From assembly GCA_905210905.1 (NCBI GenBank), contig CAJLYQ010000025.1:1-24545 (forward strand): a stretch of DNA of 24,545 nt, read 5' to 3'. Below the pieces are notes generated by a model. It was not told where the DNA came from. It was given only the letters and a program-made list of their open reading frames with translations, and did no database searches. This document shows positions 8,128 through 16,189 of this stretch, in pieces; positions within the stretch are counted from its first letter, which is position 1; every line of letters begins with the position of its first letter. The translations under genes and the position numbers were made by a program. The stretch comes from an uncultured Christensenella sp. (GTDB lineage Bacteria > Bacillota > Clostridia > Christensenellales > DTU072).

Positions 8128-8195
8128 ACGCACCTCCGTATTTATTTACGCAAGGAACGAAAAAGTCGTATTCATTCGTCGGTTGCGCTTATTCA

Positions 8196-8225
8196 ATTAT
8201 AAAACGCGTCGGGCGTTTTCGTCAA
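8196..8225 (-). promoter_or_regulatory. Promoter of the GPH symporter gene
   Basis: On the minus strand TTGACG (8220-8225) is followed after 18 bp by a perfect TATAAT (8196-8201). The leader to the ATG at 8127 would be about 60 nt. A tandem 11-bp direct repeat lies 19 bp upstream of the -35 box, where an activator could bind. Confidence 0.75.
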
Positions 8226-8244
8226 TATCCCTTTTCGGAATAAC

Positions 8245-8266
8245 TGTAAGAAATTTGTAAGAAAAT
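8245..8266. promoter_or_regulatory. Tandem 11-bp direct repeat, candidate response-regulator operator
   Basis: TGTAAGAAATT (8245-8255) is followed without a gap by TGTAAGAAAAT (8256-8266), ten of eleven bases identical. Direct repeats with 11-bp (one helical turn) spacing are typical of OmpR/PhoB-family response regulators. The site sits between the divergent symporter and epimerase genes, upstream of the symporter -35 box. Which gene it controls is inferred only from position. Confidence 0.4.
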
Positions 8267-8339
8267 AAAACGGAAAAGGTAAAACTCGGGGTGTTTAATG
8301 AAGTCAAGAATAAGGCGAGAGCCGAAGGAAGGACAATCG

Positions 8340-9845
8340 ATGAAAATAGAAATTGCTAAGAAAAACGACAATAAAGAAGGTTTTTGCGCGGTGCTTACCG
8401 GCACGAGCGGGAATATGGGAAGAGAAACGCTGAAAGAAATAATGACGCTCGACTGCGTTAAAAAAGTTAAACTTCTTCTTACAGAAAGACCGAAAAACAC
8501 TGTTTACGCCGCGCGTCTTAAAAGAAGATACGGCGAAAAAGTGGAAATTTATCGCGGAAGTCTTGCGGACGAAAGTTTGTGCGAAAAACTCGTCGAAAAG
8601 AGCAATCTCGTAATAAATATGGCGGCGGTTATTCCCCCTAAATCGGACAAATTCTCCGACAAAAGTTACGAATGTAACGTGTTAGGAGTAAAAGCCCTCG
8701 TCGAAGCGATGAAAAAACGCGCGAAAAACGCCGCCCTTGTCCATATATCTTCGGTGGCGGTCTACGGCAACCGAACGATGAAAAACCCGTTCGGCAGAAC
8801 GGGCGATCCCCTTATGCCGTCGCCGTACGACAACTACGCCTTGCATAAATGTATCGGAGAGCGTTTCGTAATGGAATCCGGGTTGGATTTCTGGTGTGTG
8901 ATAAGACAAACCGCAATGCTCCACGAAAACATTATGAAAGCGAATATAAGAGACGGACTGATGTTTCATACCCCCCTTAACGCTCCGCTCGAATGGGTGA
9001 CGGCAAGGGACAGCGGCGTGCTGATGAAACGCATAGCCGAAGCGGTCGCAAACGGCAAAGCCGAACCGATAAGAAGAAAAGTTTTCAATTTAAGCGGCGG
9101 CAGTCAAAATAGACTTACGGGCTACGAAACTTACGCTCAAGGATTCTCAATCATAGGCGGTACGCCCGAAAAGTTTTTCAAACCGAACTGGTTTGCGACA
9201 AGGAATTTTCACGGAATGTGGTTTTACGACAACGAACTCGAAGACCTGTTCCATTACCAAAACGACACGACGAAATCGTTCTGGGCGGATATGCAGAGAA
9301 AGCATAAACTGTATTCCCTTGCGAAAATTTTTCCGCCGGAAACCTTATCGAAAATCGTTTTTAACCCCCTTCTCGACGACGAGAACGCTCCGACCGGATG
9401 GATTAAGGACAGAAAAATCGGCAAGGTAAACGCTTATTTCGGAAGTTTCGAAAAAGCGAAAGAATTGTCCGAAGAGTGGGACAAAACTTTCGTTTGGTGT
9501 AAACAGGACGGTTACGAAGAGAGCAAAACCGACGCTTACGCGGAAGAACACGGACTGTTTCTCGACCACGGCTACGACGAAAGCAAACCTATGGAAGAAT
9601 GGGATATAGAAGATATGAAAAAAGCGGCGGAGTTCCGCGGCGGAAAATGTTCGTCCGTTTCGATGGTTAAAGGCGACGCATACGCTCCGCTTAAATGGGT
9701 TTGTCACGACGGACACGAGTTTACGGCGACGCCCTACACAGTGCTTAAAGGCGGACACTGGTGTGACGAGTGCGAAAAGAAAGAAAATTATTCCGAACAA
9801 GCGAAATATTCGCGTTTTATGGCTCAGGTAGTCAATGCTGACTAA
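8340..9845 (+). CDS. NAD-dependent epimerase/dehydratase-like protein fused to a zinc-ribbon-like domain
   Basis: The N-terminal part of this 501-residue protein is an extended short-chain dehydrogenase. It has the Rossmann motif GTSGNMG (21-27), NMAAVIPP, a strand ending HISSVAVYG, and the catalytic YxxxK (Y166-K170). Such enzymes usually act on nucleotide sugars or similar substrates, but the substrate here is unknown. The C-terminal 70 residues hold GGKC (C437), KWVCHDGHEF (C455, H459) and GGHWCDEC (C475, C478). This is a Cys/His pattern like the small zinc-ribbon modules of some phage and bacterial proteins. ATG at 8340 follows AGGAAGGA; the ATG at 8298 is less well placed. The EFR1 gene starts 16 nt after the stop, so the two are probably co-transcribed. 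The fusion is unusual in my experience. Confidence 0.82.
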   Translation: MKIEIAKKNDNKEGFCAVLTGTSGNMGRETLKEIMTLDCVKKVKLLLTERPKNTVYAARLKRRYGEKVEIYRGSLADESLCEKLVEKSNLVINMAAVIPPKSDKFSDKSYECNVLGVKALVEAMKKRAKNAALVHISSVAVYGNRTMKNPFGRTGDPLMPSPYDNYALHKCIGERFVMESGLDFWCVIRQTAMLHENIMKANIRDGLMFHTPLNAPLEWVTARDSGVLMKRIAEAVANGKAEPIRRKVFNLSGGSQNRLTGYETYAQGFSIIGGTPEKFFKPNWFATRNFHGMWFYDNELEDLFHYQNDTTKSFWADMQRKHKLYSLAKIFPPETLSKIVFNPLLDDENAPTGWIKDRKIGKVNAYFGSFEKAKELSEEWDKTFVWCKQDGYEESKTDAYAEEHGLFLDHGYDESKPMEEWDIEDMKKAAEFRGGKCSSVSMVKGDAYAPLKWVCHDGHEFTATPYTVLKGGHWCDECEKKENYSEQAKYSRFMAQVVNAD

Positions 9846-9861
9846 ATTAAAGGAGATAAAA

Positions 9862-10710
9862 ATGAGATACGATTTTTACGTTTTCAGCGGAACGGGCAAT
9901 ACCCGTAAAGTATGCGAAAAAATAAAAGAAACTTTGGAAAGAGAAGGGAACAAATGCTCGTTTAACCGCATAGCGCGCGGAGAAAACGCAGTGGAAAAAA
10001 TCGACGGCGAACTCGTAATCGGTTTTCCGGTACACGCGTTTAACGCTCCGGCTCCGGCGGAAGAATTCGTTAAAGAACTGCCGGATGCGACGGACGGAAG
10101 AAAGACGTATTTGTTTGCGACCAGCGGAGAACCGCTTAAACTCAACGACTGCGCTTTCGTAAAAATAAGCCGAGTTCTCGAAGAAAAAGGATACGACGTT
10201 TGCCTTACCGAGCGGTTCGTAATGCCCTACAACATTATTTTCCGTCACAGCGACGAAATGGCTGCCAGAATGTGGGCGGCGGCGGAAAAAGGCGCGATAA
10301 ACGCAGCGTACGAAATGATAAACGGCGAAAAAAACTTGGTAAAAACGAGTTTAACCGAGCGCGCGGCGAGCGGAGCGTTCAGGATAGAACACGCGGCGAT
10401 GCCCCTGATAGGAAGAAGTTTTGCGGTGACGGACGGTTGCGTCGGGTGCGGTGCGTGCGCTAAGGTTTGTCCGCAAAAAAATATCGTTATTAAAGACGGA
10501 AAGCCTTGTTTCGGCAAAGACTGCGTCGGGTGTATGGGTTGCGCTTTTTCCTGTCCGACCGATTCGATAAGGACGGGCGTGCTTAACGCCTGGAGAGTAA
10601 ACGGCAAGTACGATTTTGGCGCAGAGCCTGCCAAAGACGAGGAGATTTGCAAGTATCTCCGCAAAACCTATCTTAAATATTTTCAAAATGCGGAAAGTGT
10701 GATAAAATAG
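9862..10710 (+). CDS. EFR1-family flavodoxin/ferredoxin protein
   Basis: The N-terminus of this 282-residue protein is flavodoxin-like, with the FMN phosphate-binding loop FSGTGNT (8-14). The C-terminal part carries two [4Fe-4S] ferredoxin motifs: CVGCGACAKVCP (C193, 196, 199, 203) and CVGCMGCAFSCP (C221, 224, 227, 231). It is a cytosolic electron carrier of the EFrdx-domain (EFR1) family common in anaerobic Clostridia; its partners are unknown. The ATG at 9862 is chosen because AAAGGAG lies just before it, although the frame is open back to 9835. It sits between the epimerase-like gene and the CDF transporter, so it might supply electrons to the epimerase-like protein, which is inference only. 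Confidence 0.93.
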   Translation: MRYDFYVFSGTGNTRKVCEKIKETLEREGNKCSFNRIARGENAVEKIDGELVIGFPVHAFNAPAPAEEFVKELPDATDGRKTYLFATSGEPLKLNDCAFVKISRVLEEKGYDVCLTERFVMPYNIIFRHSDEMAARMWAAAEKGAINAAYEMINGEKNLVKTSLTERAASGAFRIEHAAMPLIGRSFAVTDGCVGCGACAKVCPQKNIVIKDGKPCFGKDCVGCMGCAFSCPTDSIRTGVLNAWRVNGKYDFGAEPAKDEEICKYLRKTYLKYFQNAESVIK

Positions 10711-10728
10711 CGATCGGAGAGATTGCTT

Positions 10729-11604
10729 ATGATAAAAAGAACGAAAAAAGCGTTGGTTATAGTCGCTTGCGGAGTGCTTCTCAATATTGCGCTTGCGCTT
10801 ACGAAACTGTTCGTCGGGTTAAAGACGAACAGTCTTTGTATTTTGCTCGACGCGACGAACGGTTTTATCGACACGTTCACGTCGGTCGTAGCGGTTATTG
10901 CCTTTGCGTTATCGGCGAAACCGAGAAGCGAGCGGTATCCGTACGGAAACGGCAGAGCGGAGTACGTCGCCGGGTTTATCGTCAGCGCGGCGGCTACCGT
11001 TATGGGCGGCATTTTCCTTCTCGATTCGCTTAAACGTATTTCCTTGCCCGAACCGGTCTGGTTCGGTTGGGAGAGTTTCGTTCTCGTTTCGGTGGGAATA
11101 GCGGTTAAACTCGGAATGGCGATAGGGTACGAACTTTTTAACAAGTCGATTAATTCAAGCACGTTCCGCGCGCTTGCGGCGGACAGTTTTCTCGATATAG
11201 GAATCACTGCGGCTACGCTTATTTCTTTTACGCTTTCGTCCCGACTCAATTACGCCATGGATTCGATATTCGGTATCGTGATGAGCGTAATCATTATAAT
11301 AACGTCGGTTAAGATGGTAACGGACAATCTCGGCGTGCTGAGCGGATCGAAGAGTTGCGCCGCAGAAAGAGAAACCGTGATAAACGCGTGCAAAGAAAGC
11401 GTTTTGATTATAGAGATCGTAAAAATCAGGCTTCACGACTACGGATACAGAGCGTGTTACGGTACGGTTTTCGTAGTAGGGGAAGACGGAAAGAGCAGGG
11501 AAGAACTTATTTCCGAGTGCGACAGACTGCGCGCTTTTCTGAAAGAAGAAACGGGCGCGGATATAGATTTCGTCCTCGCGGAGAAAAGCGCGGAAAATTC
11601 TTAG
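10729..11604 (+). CDS. Cation diffusion facilitator (CDF) metal transporter
   Basis: This 291-residue membrane protein has the CDF plan of six helices followed by a cytosolic C-terminal domain. Diagnostic stretches are LLDATNGFIDTFTS in helix 2 and YPYGNGRAEYVAG after it. The predicted metal site is N44/D48 (NxxxD) in helix 2 and D152/D156 (DSFLD) in helix 5. It lacks the His found in classical Zn-type sites. An N-D-D-D site is associated with Mn-type CDF exporters such as MntE, so Mn(II) or Fe(II) export is plausible but unproven. ATG at 10729 is preferred over TTG at 10723, which crowds the GGAGAG ribosome binding site. It starts 18 nt after the EFR1 gene, as the last member of that operon. 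No clear terminator follows. Confidence 0.92.
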   Translation: MIKRTKKALVIVACGVLLNIALALTKLFVGLKTNSLCILLDATNGFIDTFTSVVAVIAFALSAKPRSERYPYGNGRAEYVAGFIVSAAATVMGGIFLLDSLKRISLPEPVWFGWESFVLVSVGIAVKLGMAIGYELFNKSINSSTFRALAADSFLDIGITAATLISFTLSSRLNYAMDSIFGIVMSVIIIITSVKMVTDNLGVLSGSKSCAAERETVINACKESVLIIEIVKIRLHDYGYRACYGTVFVVGEDGKSREELISECDRLRAFLKEETGADIDFVLAEKSAENS

Positions 11605-11642
11605 TATAATTTTACCGCCCGCGTATTTTTTTATAAAGCGGA

Positions 11643-13067
11643 TTACGCGGCAAGCGGTTTGGATTTACGCATTTCAAGTTTGGTTTTCGCGTCGATTTTG
11701 TACCAGAACATAGGTATCATACTTAAAAGAATCGATATACCGAGCATACCGAAGTAAGCGAAAGCGACGATAGTTTGCATTTTGTCGGTTATCGCTTCGG
11801 GGGGGGAAGAGAACCGACGTAACCGCTTGCGCCCACGATAAAGATACCCACGGCGACGGAAAGGGCGTTGCTTAATTTGTCGGACATACTGAGTATTGCG
11901 AATTGCAGTTCTTCGGTGCGTTTACCCGTCTGCCATTCTCTGTATTCCACTATATCGCCGGTCATTACCAAAGGAAGAAAACCGTTCGGTCCGAAAGAAA
12001 AACAGATTGGGAACCGATAAATAAGTATAGCCCATACCGAGCGGAAGATTTTTCCGCCGACGGCGTAAAGAACGAAACTCGTAAGAGCGACAACCGCGCC
12101 GAACACTGCGAAAACGATAAAAGTTTTCTTTTCGCCCCATTTTTTATTGATCGCGGATACCGTGAGCAAAATTATAGTCGAACTTACCGCACTCATCGCG
12201 CCGACGAGCCGGGCAAGGTTTTCGCCTGCGGCGACGTAACGGAACGAACCTATGGTTACGTCCACTCCGTCGCGGATCATTACCGCCGCCTGAACGGCTA
12301 TACCCATCTGAATGTTTCTGCCGAATCCGAGCATAAAGGTAAGAAAAAGGATAAAAATCATTTGTTGCTTTTAAGTTCGGCAAACATTTCTTTTATCGTG
12401 GCGCGTTCCGAGTTTTTGTTCGCTACGTTTTCTTTAACTTTGATATCCATAAGAAGGTGGAGAGAAAAACCTACTACGAGAATAAACAAAGCGGTGATAA
12501 GGTATTCTTTTTTGCCTATGCCGTCGCTGCCCGTTATCAGACAAATCACCGGTACGATCAGACCGGGAGCGGAGAGCGCGACGCTTCGGAAAATGTCGGC
12601 TAAGTTTGCCACGCCGTTTCTTTCGTTTGCGTCGGGGAGATCAAGGACAAAAGCCCCTGCGACGGTATGTCGGCGAAACTCATCGCCACGTTCCGTAATA
12701 CGGTAACGAACGAAACGTAAACGTACATTCCGGCTTTTGACGAAAACGGAATAAAAACGAACATAATCGTGGACAAAATCGCCAAAAGAAACGCGCTTAT
12801 GGACACGAACGGCCGCATTTTGCCGCCTTTAAGGTTGCTTCCGTAGATAACGTTGCCGATGATGAAATCCGCCGGTCCGCCGATTATTTTCGCGGCGAGA
12901 ATTATCGCCGCCACGACCATAAGGTTCGCTCCGTAAACCGACGTATAAAACTGTGCCTGATAGGAATTTACGTAGCCGATAAACAGTTGTAAACCGAAAA
13001 TGCCGAAAGCGTAAAGCAACAGATTTTTCGTGGTGAGAATTTTCGCCGATTTTTCCTTTTTTATCGT
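11643..13067 (-). pseudogene. Broken GPH-family symporter gene with three frameshifts and a lost start codon
   Basis: Four consecutive minus-strand segments join into one GPH/MFS symporter of about 475 residues. They begin TIKKEKSAKILTTKNLLLYAFG, continue through SFADIPSQGLLSLISPTQTK and DIVEYREWQTGKRTEE, and end KSKPLAA. Frame is lost at about 12617-12619 (A run), 12361-12363 (A run) and 11799-11806 (run of eight C). In each case exactly one base is missing. The position where ATG is expected, 7 nt after AAGAGGA, reads ACG (13065-13067). The promoter TTGCAA-17-TATACT is intact. The only in-frame ATG (13178) lies upstream of that promoter. The simplest reading is recent gene decay, since the intact paralogue at 6382-8127 could make it dispensable. 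Homopolymer sequencing error is the alternative, but no other gene here shows it. Confidence 0.85.
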
Positions 13068-13105
13068 AAATTCGTCCTCTTGCCGAGTAAAAAAATATTG
13101 TATAA

Positions 13106-13134
13106 AGTATACGACAAAACCGCGGTTTTTGCAA
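13106..13134 (-). promoter_or_regulatory. Surviving promoter of the symporter pseudogene
   Basis: TTGCAA (13129-13134) is followed after 17 bp by TATACT (13106-13111) on the minus strand. A ribosome binding site AAGAGGA lies downstream at about 13075-13081. The promoter is back-to-back with that of the glycosyltransferase gene, 15 bp apart. Confidence 0.6.
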
Positions 13135-13149
13135 CAAGGAAAATAATGC

Positions 13150-13179
13150 TTGATTGTCGCGCGCCCGATGTGGTACAAT
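13150..13179 (+). promoter_or_regulatory. Promoter of the GlfT2-like glycosyltransferase gene
   Basis: TTGATT (13150-13155) and TACAAT (13174-13179) are separated by 18 bp. TGG directly before TACAAT forms an extended -10 element. Transcription should begin about 10 nt before the ATG at 13196, giving a very short leader that still includes a weak GGTGA ribosome binding site. Confidence 0.6.
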
Positions 13180-13195
13180 GCGTTACGGTGATAAA

Positions 13196-14701
13196 ATGAT
13201 ACTGAAAAAAATAACCACGGTTTCTCCCGTGGAAAACGGAGAAAAAGCGTTTTTCGACGGCGGCGTTTTGACGCCGGACGGCATAACGGTCAAAGCGGGA
13301 GAAAAGGTGAGTTTTGCGACGTTTTTTAACGCAATCGACGCAGAATTTTTGAAAGAAAACACTTTGGTAAACGAAGTGCGGTTCGTAATGGAGTTTTCCG
13401 GAAGAGCGGAAACCGCCGTTTATCGGTGCGTCGGCACGGGTAAAATCAAAAAAGGAGAAACAAGTTACCGCACCGAAAGGGTGGCGGCAAGCGTCGGCAT
13501 AAACTCGTGTTCGGTCCCGGCAGGCACGGCGCGCGGCGGAATTCTTCTCGCCGTCGTAAAAGCGGAAACCGACGTCGTGATCCGCTCCGCCCATTGGGAA
13601 TGCGACGATTCCTGCGCGATTAACCCCGTAAAACCCGGGTTCGTGATATGCACTTACAAACGGGAAAACGACGCCATGCGCAATGCGGAAACCCTTTGTT
13701 CCGCTTTGGAAGGAACGGACTTCCATGTGTTCGTGGTAGACAACGGCAATACCTTAAACAAAGACGCTTTGCCGGAAAAAGCAACCCTTATATCGAGTAA
13801 AAACTTAGGCGGTAGCGGCGGTTTTTCCCGCGGTATGCTGTCCTGCCTGTCTTCGGGCGACACCCACGTTTTTCTAGCCGACGACGACGCCGTTTTATGC
13901 GGCGAAACCGCGCGGTACGCAGTCAATCTTCTTACCCTTCTCAAAAAAGAAAAAGCGGATATTTCTTTGGGCGGCGCGATGTTTTCTCTGTCTGACCCCA
14001 CCGTCGTTTACGAGCAAGGCGCATATTTCGGAAAACTTAGATTACGGCTGCCGAAACACAACATTCAGACTACCCGAACGGGCGGTTTAACTGCATGCAT
14101 GGCAAAAGCGAACGTCAACTACTGCGGTTGGTGGTTTTGCGCGTATCCGACGAAAACGCTCAGAACAAACGGACTGTCGCTGCCCCTTTTCATTAAGTAC
14201 GACGACGCGGAATTCGGGTTAAGAAACGAACTCGCGTCGCCGACCGTTTTCCCTTTGGGAATCGGCGTATGGCACAAGGATTTCGAAACAAAACTCACGC
14301 CCGAAACGTATTATTATCTGAGAAGAAACAGCCTTATCGCGCTTGCGTGCAACGGCAAGGGAAGCGCGTTTGCCGCAGAGTGTCGGCTTTGGGGAAGTTT
14401 CGTTAAGTTTATCGGAAAAGGAAAGAGAGAACTCGCTTTCGTCATAGACGGAACACGCGATTATCTGTGCGGTCCGTCTTTTATCGACAAAGTAGATCAA
14501 ACGAAACTCAACGCGGGGTTAAAAACCCGTCATAACGGCAGGATAAGCGGTTTGGGGCTTTTCTTCAGAACGTTTGCGCTCGGAGTAAAAATAGTTTTCC
14601 TTTCGCATAAAGTCAACGCGGAGTTTTTCGAAGAAAGGGACGCTCTTTGCTCGGTTCGGGCGTGGGAAGAGCGGTTCGGTTTAAGCGAAAACGAAGAATA
14701 G
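13196..14701 (+). CDS. GlfT2-like galactofuranosyltransferase (GT-A fold)
   Basis: The N-terminal region of this 501-residue protein is beta-rich (about 1-140), followed by a family-2 GT-A domain starting GFVICTYKR (149). Landmarks match GlfT2-type enzymes: NLGGSGGFSRGM (203-214), the metal-binding ADDDAVL (D229-D231), GWWF (311-314), the catalytic-type KYDDAEFGLR (D336, D337) and GVWHKDFE (H360). GlfT2 relatives transfer galactofuranose from UDP-Galf into cell-envelope glycans, so a role in a surface polysaccharide is likely. No UDP-galactopyranose mutase gene is in the window. ATG at 13196 is chosen because earlier in-frame codons lie upstream of or within the predicted promoter. The gene is monocistronic, with a strong terminator right after it. 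Confidence 0.88.
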   Translation: MILKKITTVSPVENGEKAFFDGGVLTPDGITVKAGEKVSFATFFNAIDAEFLKENTLVNEVRFVMEFSGRAETAVYRCVGTGKIKKGETSYRTERVAASVGINSCSVPAGTARGGILLAVVKAETDVVIRSAHWECDDSCAINPVKPGFVICTYKRENDAMRNAETLCSALEGTDFHVFVVDNGNTLNKDALPEKATLISSKNLGGSGGFSRGMLSCLSSGDTHVFLADDDAVLCGETARYAVNLLTLLKKEKADISLGGAMFSLSDPTVVYEQGAYFGKLRLRLPKHNIQTTRTGGLTACMAKANVNYCGWWFCAYPTKTLRTNGLSLPLFIKYDDAEFGLRNELASPTVFPLGIGVWHKDFETKLTPETYYYLRRNSLIALACNGKGSAFAAECRLWGSFVKFIGKGKRELAFVIDGTRDYLCGPSFIDKVDQTKLNAGLKTRHNGRISGLGLFFRTFALGVKIVFLSHKVNAEFFEERDALCSVRAWEERFGLSENEE

Positions 14702-14724
14702 AAAGACGCGGATACGTCCGTGAG

Positions 14725-14756
14725 CGCGCGTGTATTTGACACGCGCGTGTTTTTTT
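14725..14756 (+). terminator. Rho-independent terminator of the glycosyltransferase gene
   Basis: CGCGCGTGT (14725-14733) pairs perfectly with ACACGCGCG (14739-14747) across a 5-nt loop, followed by TGTTTTTTT. The downstream promoter's -35 box overlaps the loop and 3' arm. Confidence 0.92.
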
Positions 14757-14764
14757 GCTATATT
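14736..14764 (+). promoter_or_regulatory. Promoter of the cyclophilin operon, embedded in a terminator
   Basis: A perfect TTGACA -35 box (14736-14741) is followed after exactly 17 bp by TATATT (14759-14764). The -35 box lies in the loop and 3' arm of the preceding terminator, and its T tract forms most of the spacer. Confidence 0.8.
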
Positions 14765-14797
14765 TATGTACGAAGTAAATAAAAGGAGCATAACGAA

Positions 14798-15310
14798 ATG
14801 AGTTATAAAGAAACTGCCTCGGCCACGAACGCCGTGGCGATAGAAATGGAAGACGGAAAGCAGATTATCGTCGAACTCGACGAAAAGAACGCGCCGATTA
14901 CCGTAAAGAACTTCAAAAATCTCGTAGAAAAGAAGTTTTACGACGGACTTATTTTTCACCGCGTAATATCCGGGTTTATGATACAGGGCGGCGACCCGAC
15001 CGGTACGGGTATGGGCGGCAGCAAAGAAACGATAAAGGGCGAATTCGCGCATAACGGAGTAAACAATCCCATATCTCACGAAAGGGGCGTTATTTCTATG
15101 GCGAGAAGTATGATGTACAACAGTGCGTCAAGTCAGTTCTTTATCTGTCACGCGGACGCGTCCTTCCTTGACGGCGATTACGCCGCTTTCGGCAAAGTCG
15201 CGGAAGGAATGGACACCGTTGACGCGATAGCGGCGGTCCCCACTTCGCGCGGCGACAGACCCGTTAAAGACCAAAGAATGAAACGCGTTTATTTCGTAGA
15301 AAAAGCGTAA
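14798..15310 (+). CDS. Cyclophilin-type peptidyl-prolyl cis-trans isomerase
   Basis: This 170-residue single-domain cyclophilin contains the core FHRVISGFMIQGGD with the catalytic Arg, GTGMGG, ISMARS, SSQFFI and the FGKVAEGMD stretch that ends the fold. There is no signal peptide, so it acts in the cytosol on X-Pro bonds during folding. The order of motifs and length match bacterial PpiB-type enzymes. The ATG follows AAAGGAGCATAACGAA. It is the first gene after a consensus promoter, with the HAD phosphatase gene starting 26 nt after its stop. Confidence 0.96.
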   Translation: MSYKETASATNAVAIEMEDGKQIIVELDEKNAPITVKNFKNLVEKKFYDGLIFHRVISGFMIQGGDPTGTGMGGSKETIKGEFAHNGVNNPISHERGVISMARSMMYNSASSQFFICHADASFLDGDYAAFGKVAEGMDTVDAIAAVPTSRGDRPVKDQRMKRVYFVEKA

Positions 15311-15336
15311 ATCGTCGAATATAAGGAGAAAAGAAT

Positions 15337-16125
15337 ATGACCGATATGGATATTTTGCGTTCGAAACACGGTTTCGTGTGTGATATGGACGGAGTTATTT
15401 ACCACGGAAACCAACTTTTGCCCGGTGTAAAAGATTTCGTGGAATGGTTGCAAAAAAACGACAAAAGATTTTTGTTTTTAACCAACGCAAGCGGAAAATC
15501 CCCCAAAGAACTTCAACGTAAACTTCACAGAATGGGGCTGGAAGTAGCGGAAGAAAACTTCTACACTTCGGCGCAGGCGACGGCTAAGTTTTTGGCGAAA
15601 CAAGCGCCCGGCTGCAGCGCGTACGTTATCGGAGAACCCGGATTGTACAACGCTATCTACAACGCCGGGATCACCCTTAACGACGTCGACCCCGACTACG
15701 TCGTCGTGGGAGAAACGTTTAACTACAATCTCGATTGTATGTGCAAAGCGATGAGAATGGTAGAACGAGGAGCAAGGCTTATCGCGACCAACTCCGACCT
15801 TACTTACCCCGACGAAGGCGGAAACGTGCCTGCGTGCAGAGCGCTTGTCGCACCGATAGAAATTACAACGGGGCGTCAAGCATATTATATAGGTAAACCG
15901 AATCCGCTTATGATGCGCACGGCGTTGCATATGCTTGACAGCCACTCGGGCGACAGCGTTATGATAGGCGACAGAATGGACACCGACATCATCGCCGGTA
16001 TAGAATCCGGTATGACGTCCGTTCTCGTGCTGAGCGGAGTTTCTACGAGAGAAACCATAAAACTTTTCCCGTACCAACCGAACTACGTATTAAACGGCGT
16101 GGGAGATATTCCGTCTTTACAATAA
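15337..16125 (+). CDS. HAD-IIA (NagD-like) phosphatase
   Basis: This 262-residue enzyme has all four HAD motifs. They are CDMDGVIYHG with nucleophile D16 and acid D18, TNASGKS (motif II), the conserved Lys in IGKPNPLMM (motif III), and VMIGDRMDTDIIAG (motif IV). The large cap between motifs II and III is typical of the NagD/4-nitrophenylphosphatase subfamily IIA. Members dephosphorylate small phosphates such as nucleotides or sugar phosphates; the substrate cannot be told. AAGGAG precedes the ATG. It is co-transcribed with the cyclophilin gene, although no functional link is evident. Confidence 0.95.
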   Translation: MTDMDILRSKHGFVCDMDGVIYHGNQLLPGVKDFVEWLQKNDKRFLFLTNASGKSPKELQRKLHRMGLEVAEENFYTSAQATAKFLAKQAPGCSAYVIGEPGLYNAIYNAGITLNDVDPDYVVVGETFNYNLDCMCKAMRMVERGARLIATNSDLTYPDEGGNVPACRALVAPIEITTGRQAYYIGKPNPLMMRTALHMLDSHSGDSVMIGDRMDTDIIAGIESGMTSVLVLSGVSTRETIKLFPYQPNYVLNGVGDIPSLQ

Positions 16126-16131
16126 GTACCG

Positions 16132-16156
16132 CGCGTAATCGTCATACTTTTACGCG
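16132..16156 (+). other. Small inverted repeat between the HAD and membrane-protein genes
   Basis: CGCGTAA (16132-16138) pairs perfectly with TTACGCG (16150-16156) across 11 nt. No T tract follows, so a classical terminator is unlikely. It could be an mRNA stability or processing element, or a dyad operator. Confidence 0.35.
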
Positions 16157-16189
16157 TTTACGAATAAAAAACAAAGGGAGAAACAAAAA

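Noticed and set aside
8298..8339. ATG at 8298 as the epimerase start
   Set aside because: The internal ATG at 8340 has a stronger AGGAAGGA site at good spacing, and the extra 14 residues (Arg-rich) do not look like part of the Rossmann fold.
11605..11642. Shared bidirectional terminator between the CDF gene and the symporter pseudogene
   Set aside because: Only a CCGC/GCGG pairing across a long AT loop is visible; no convincing stem.
11789..13178. Three separate small membrane-protein genes
   Set aside because: The three segments and a fourth terminal piece align end to end as one GPH symporter, each join needing one missing base.
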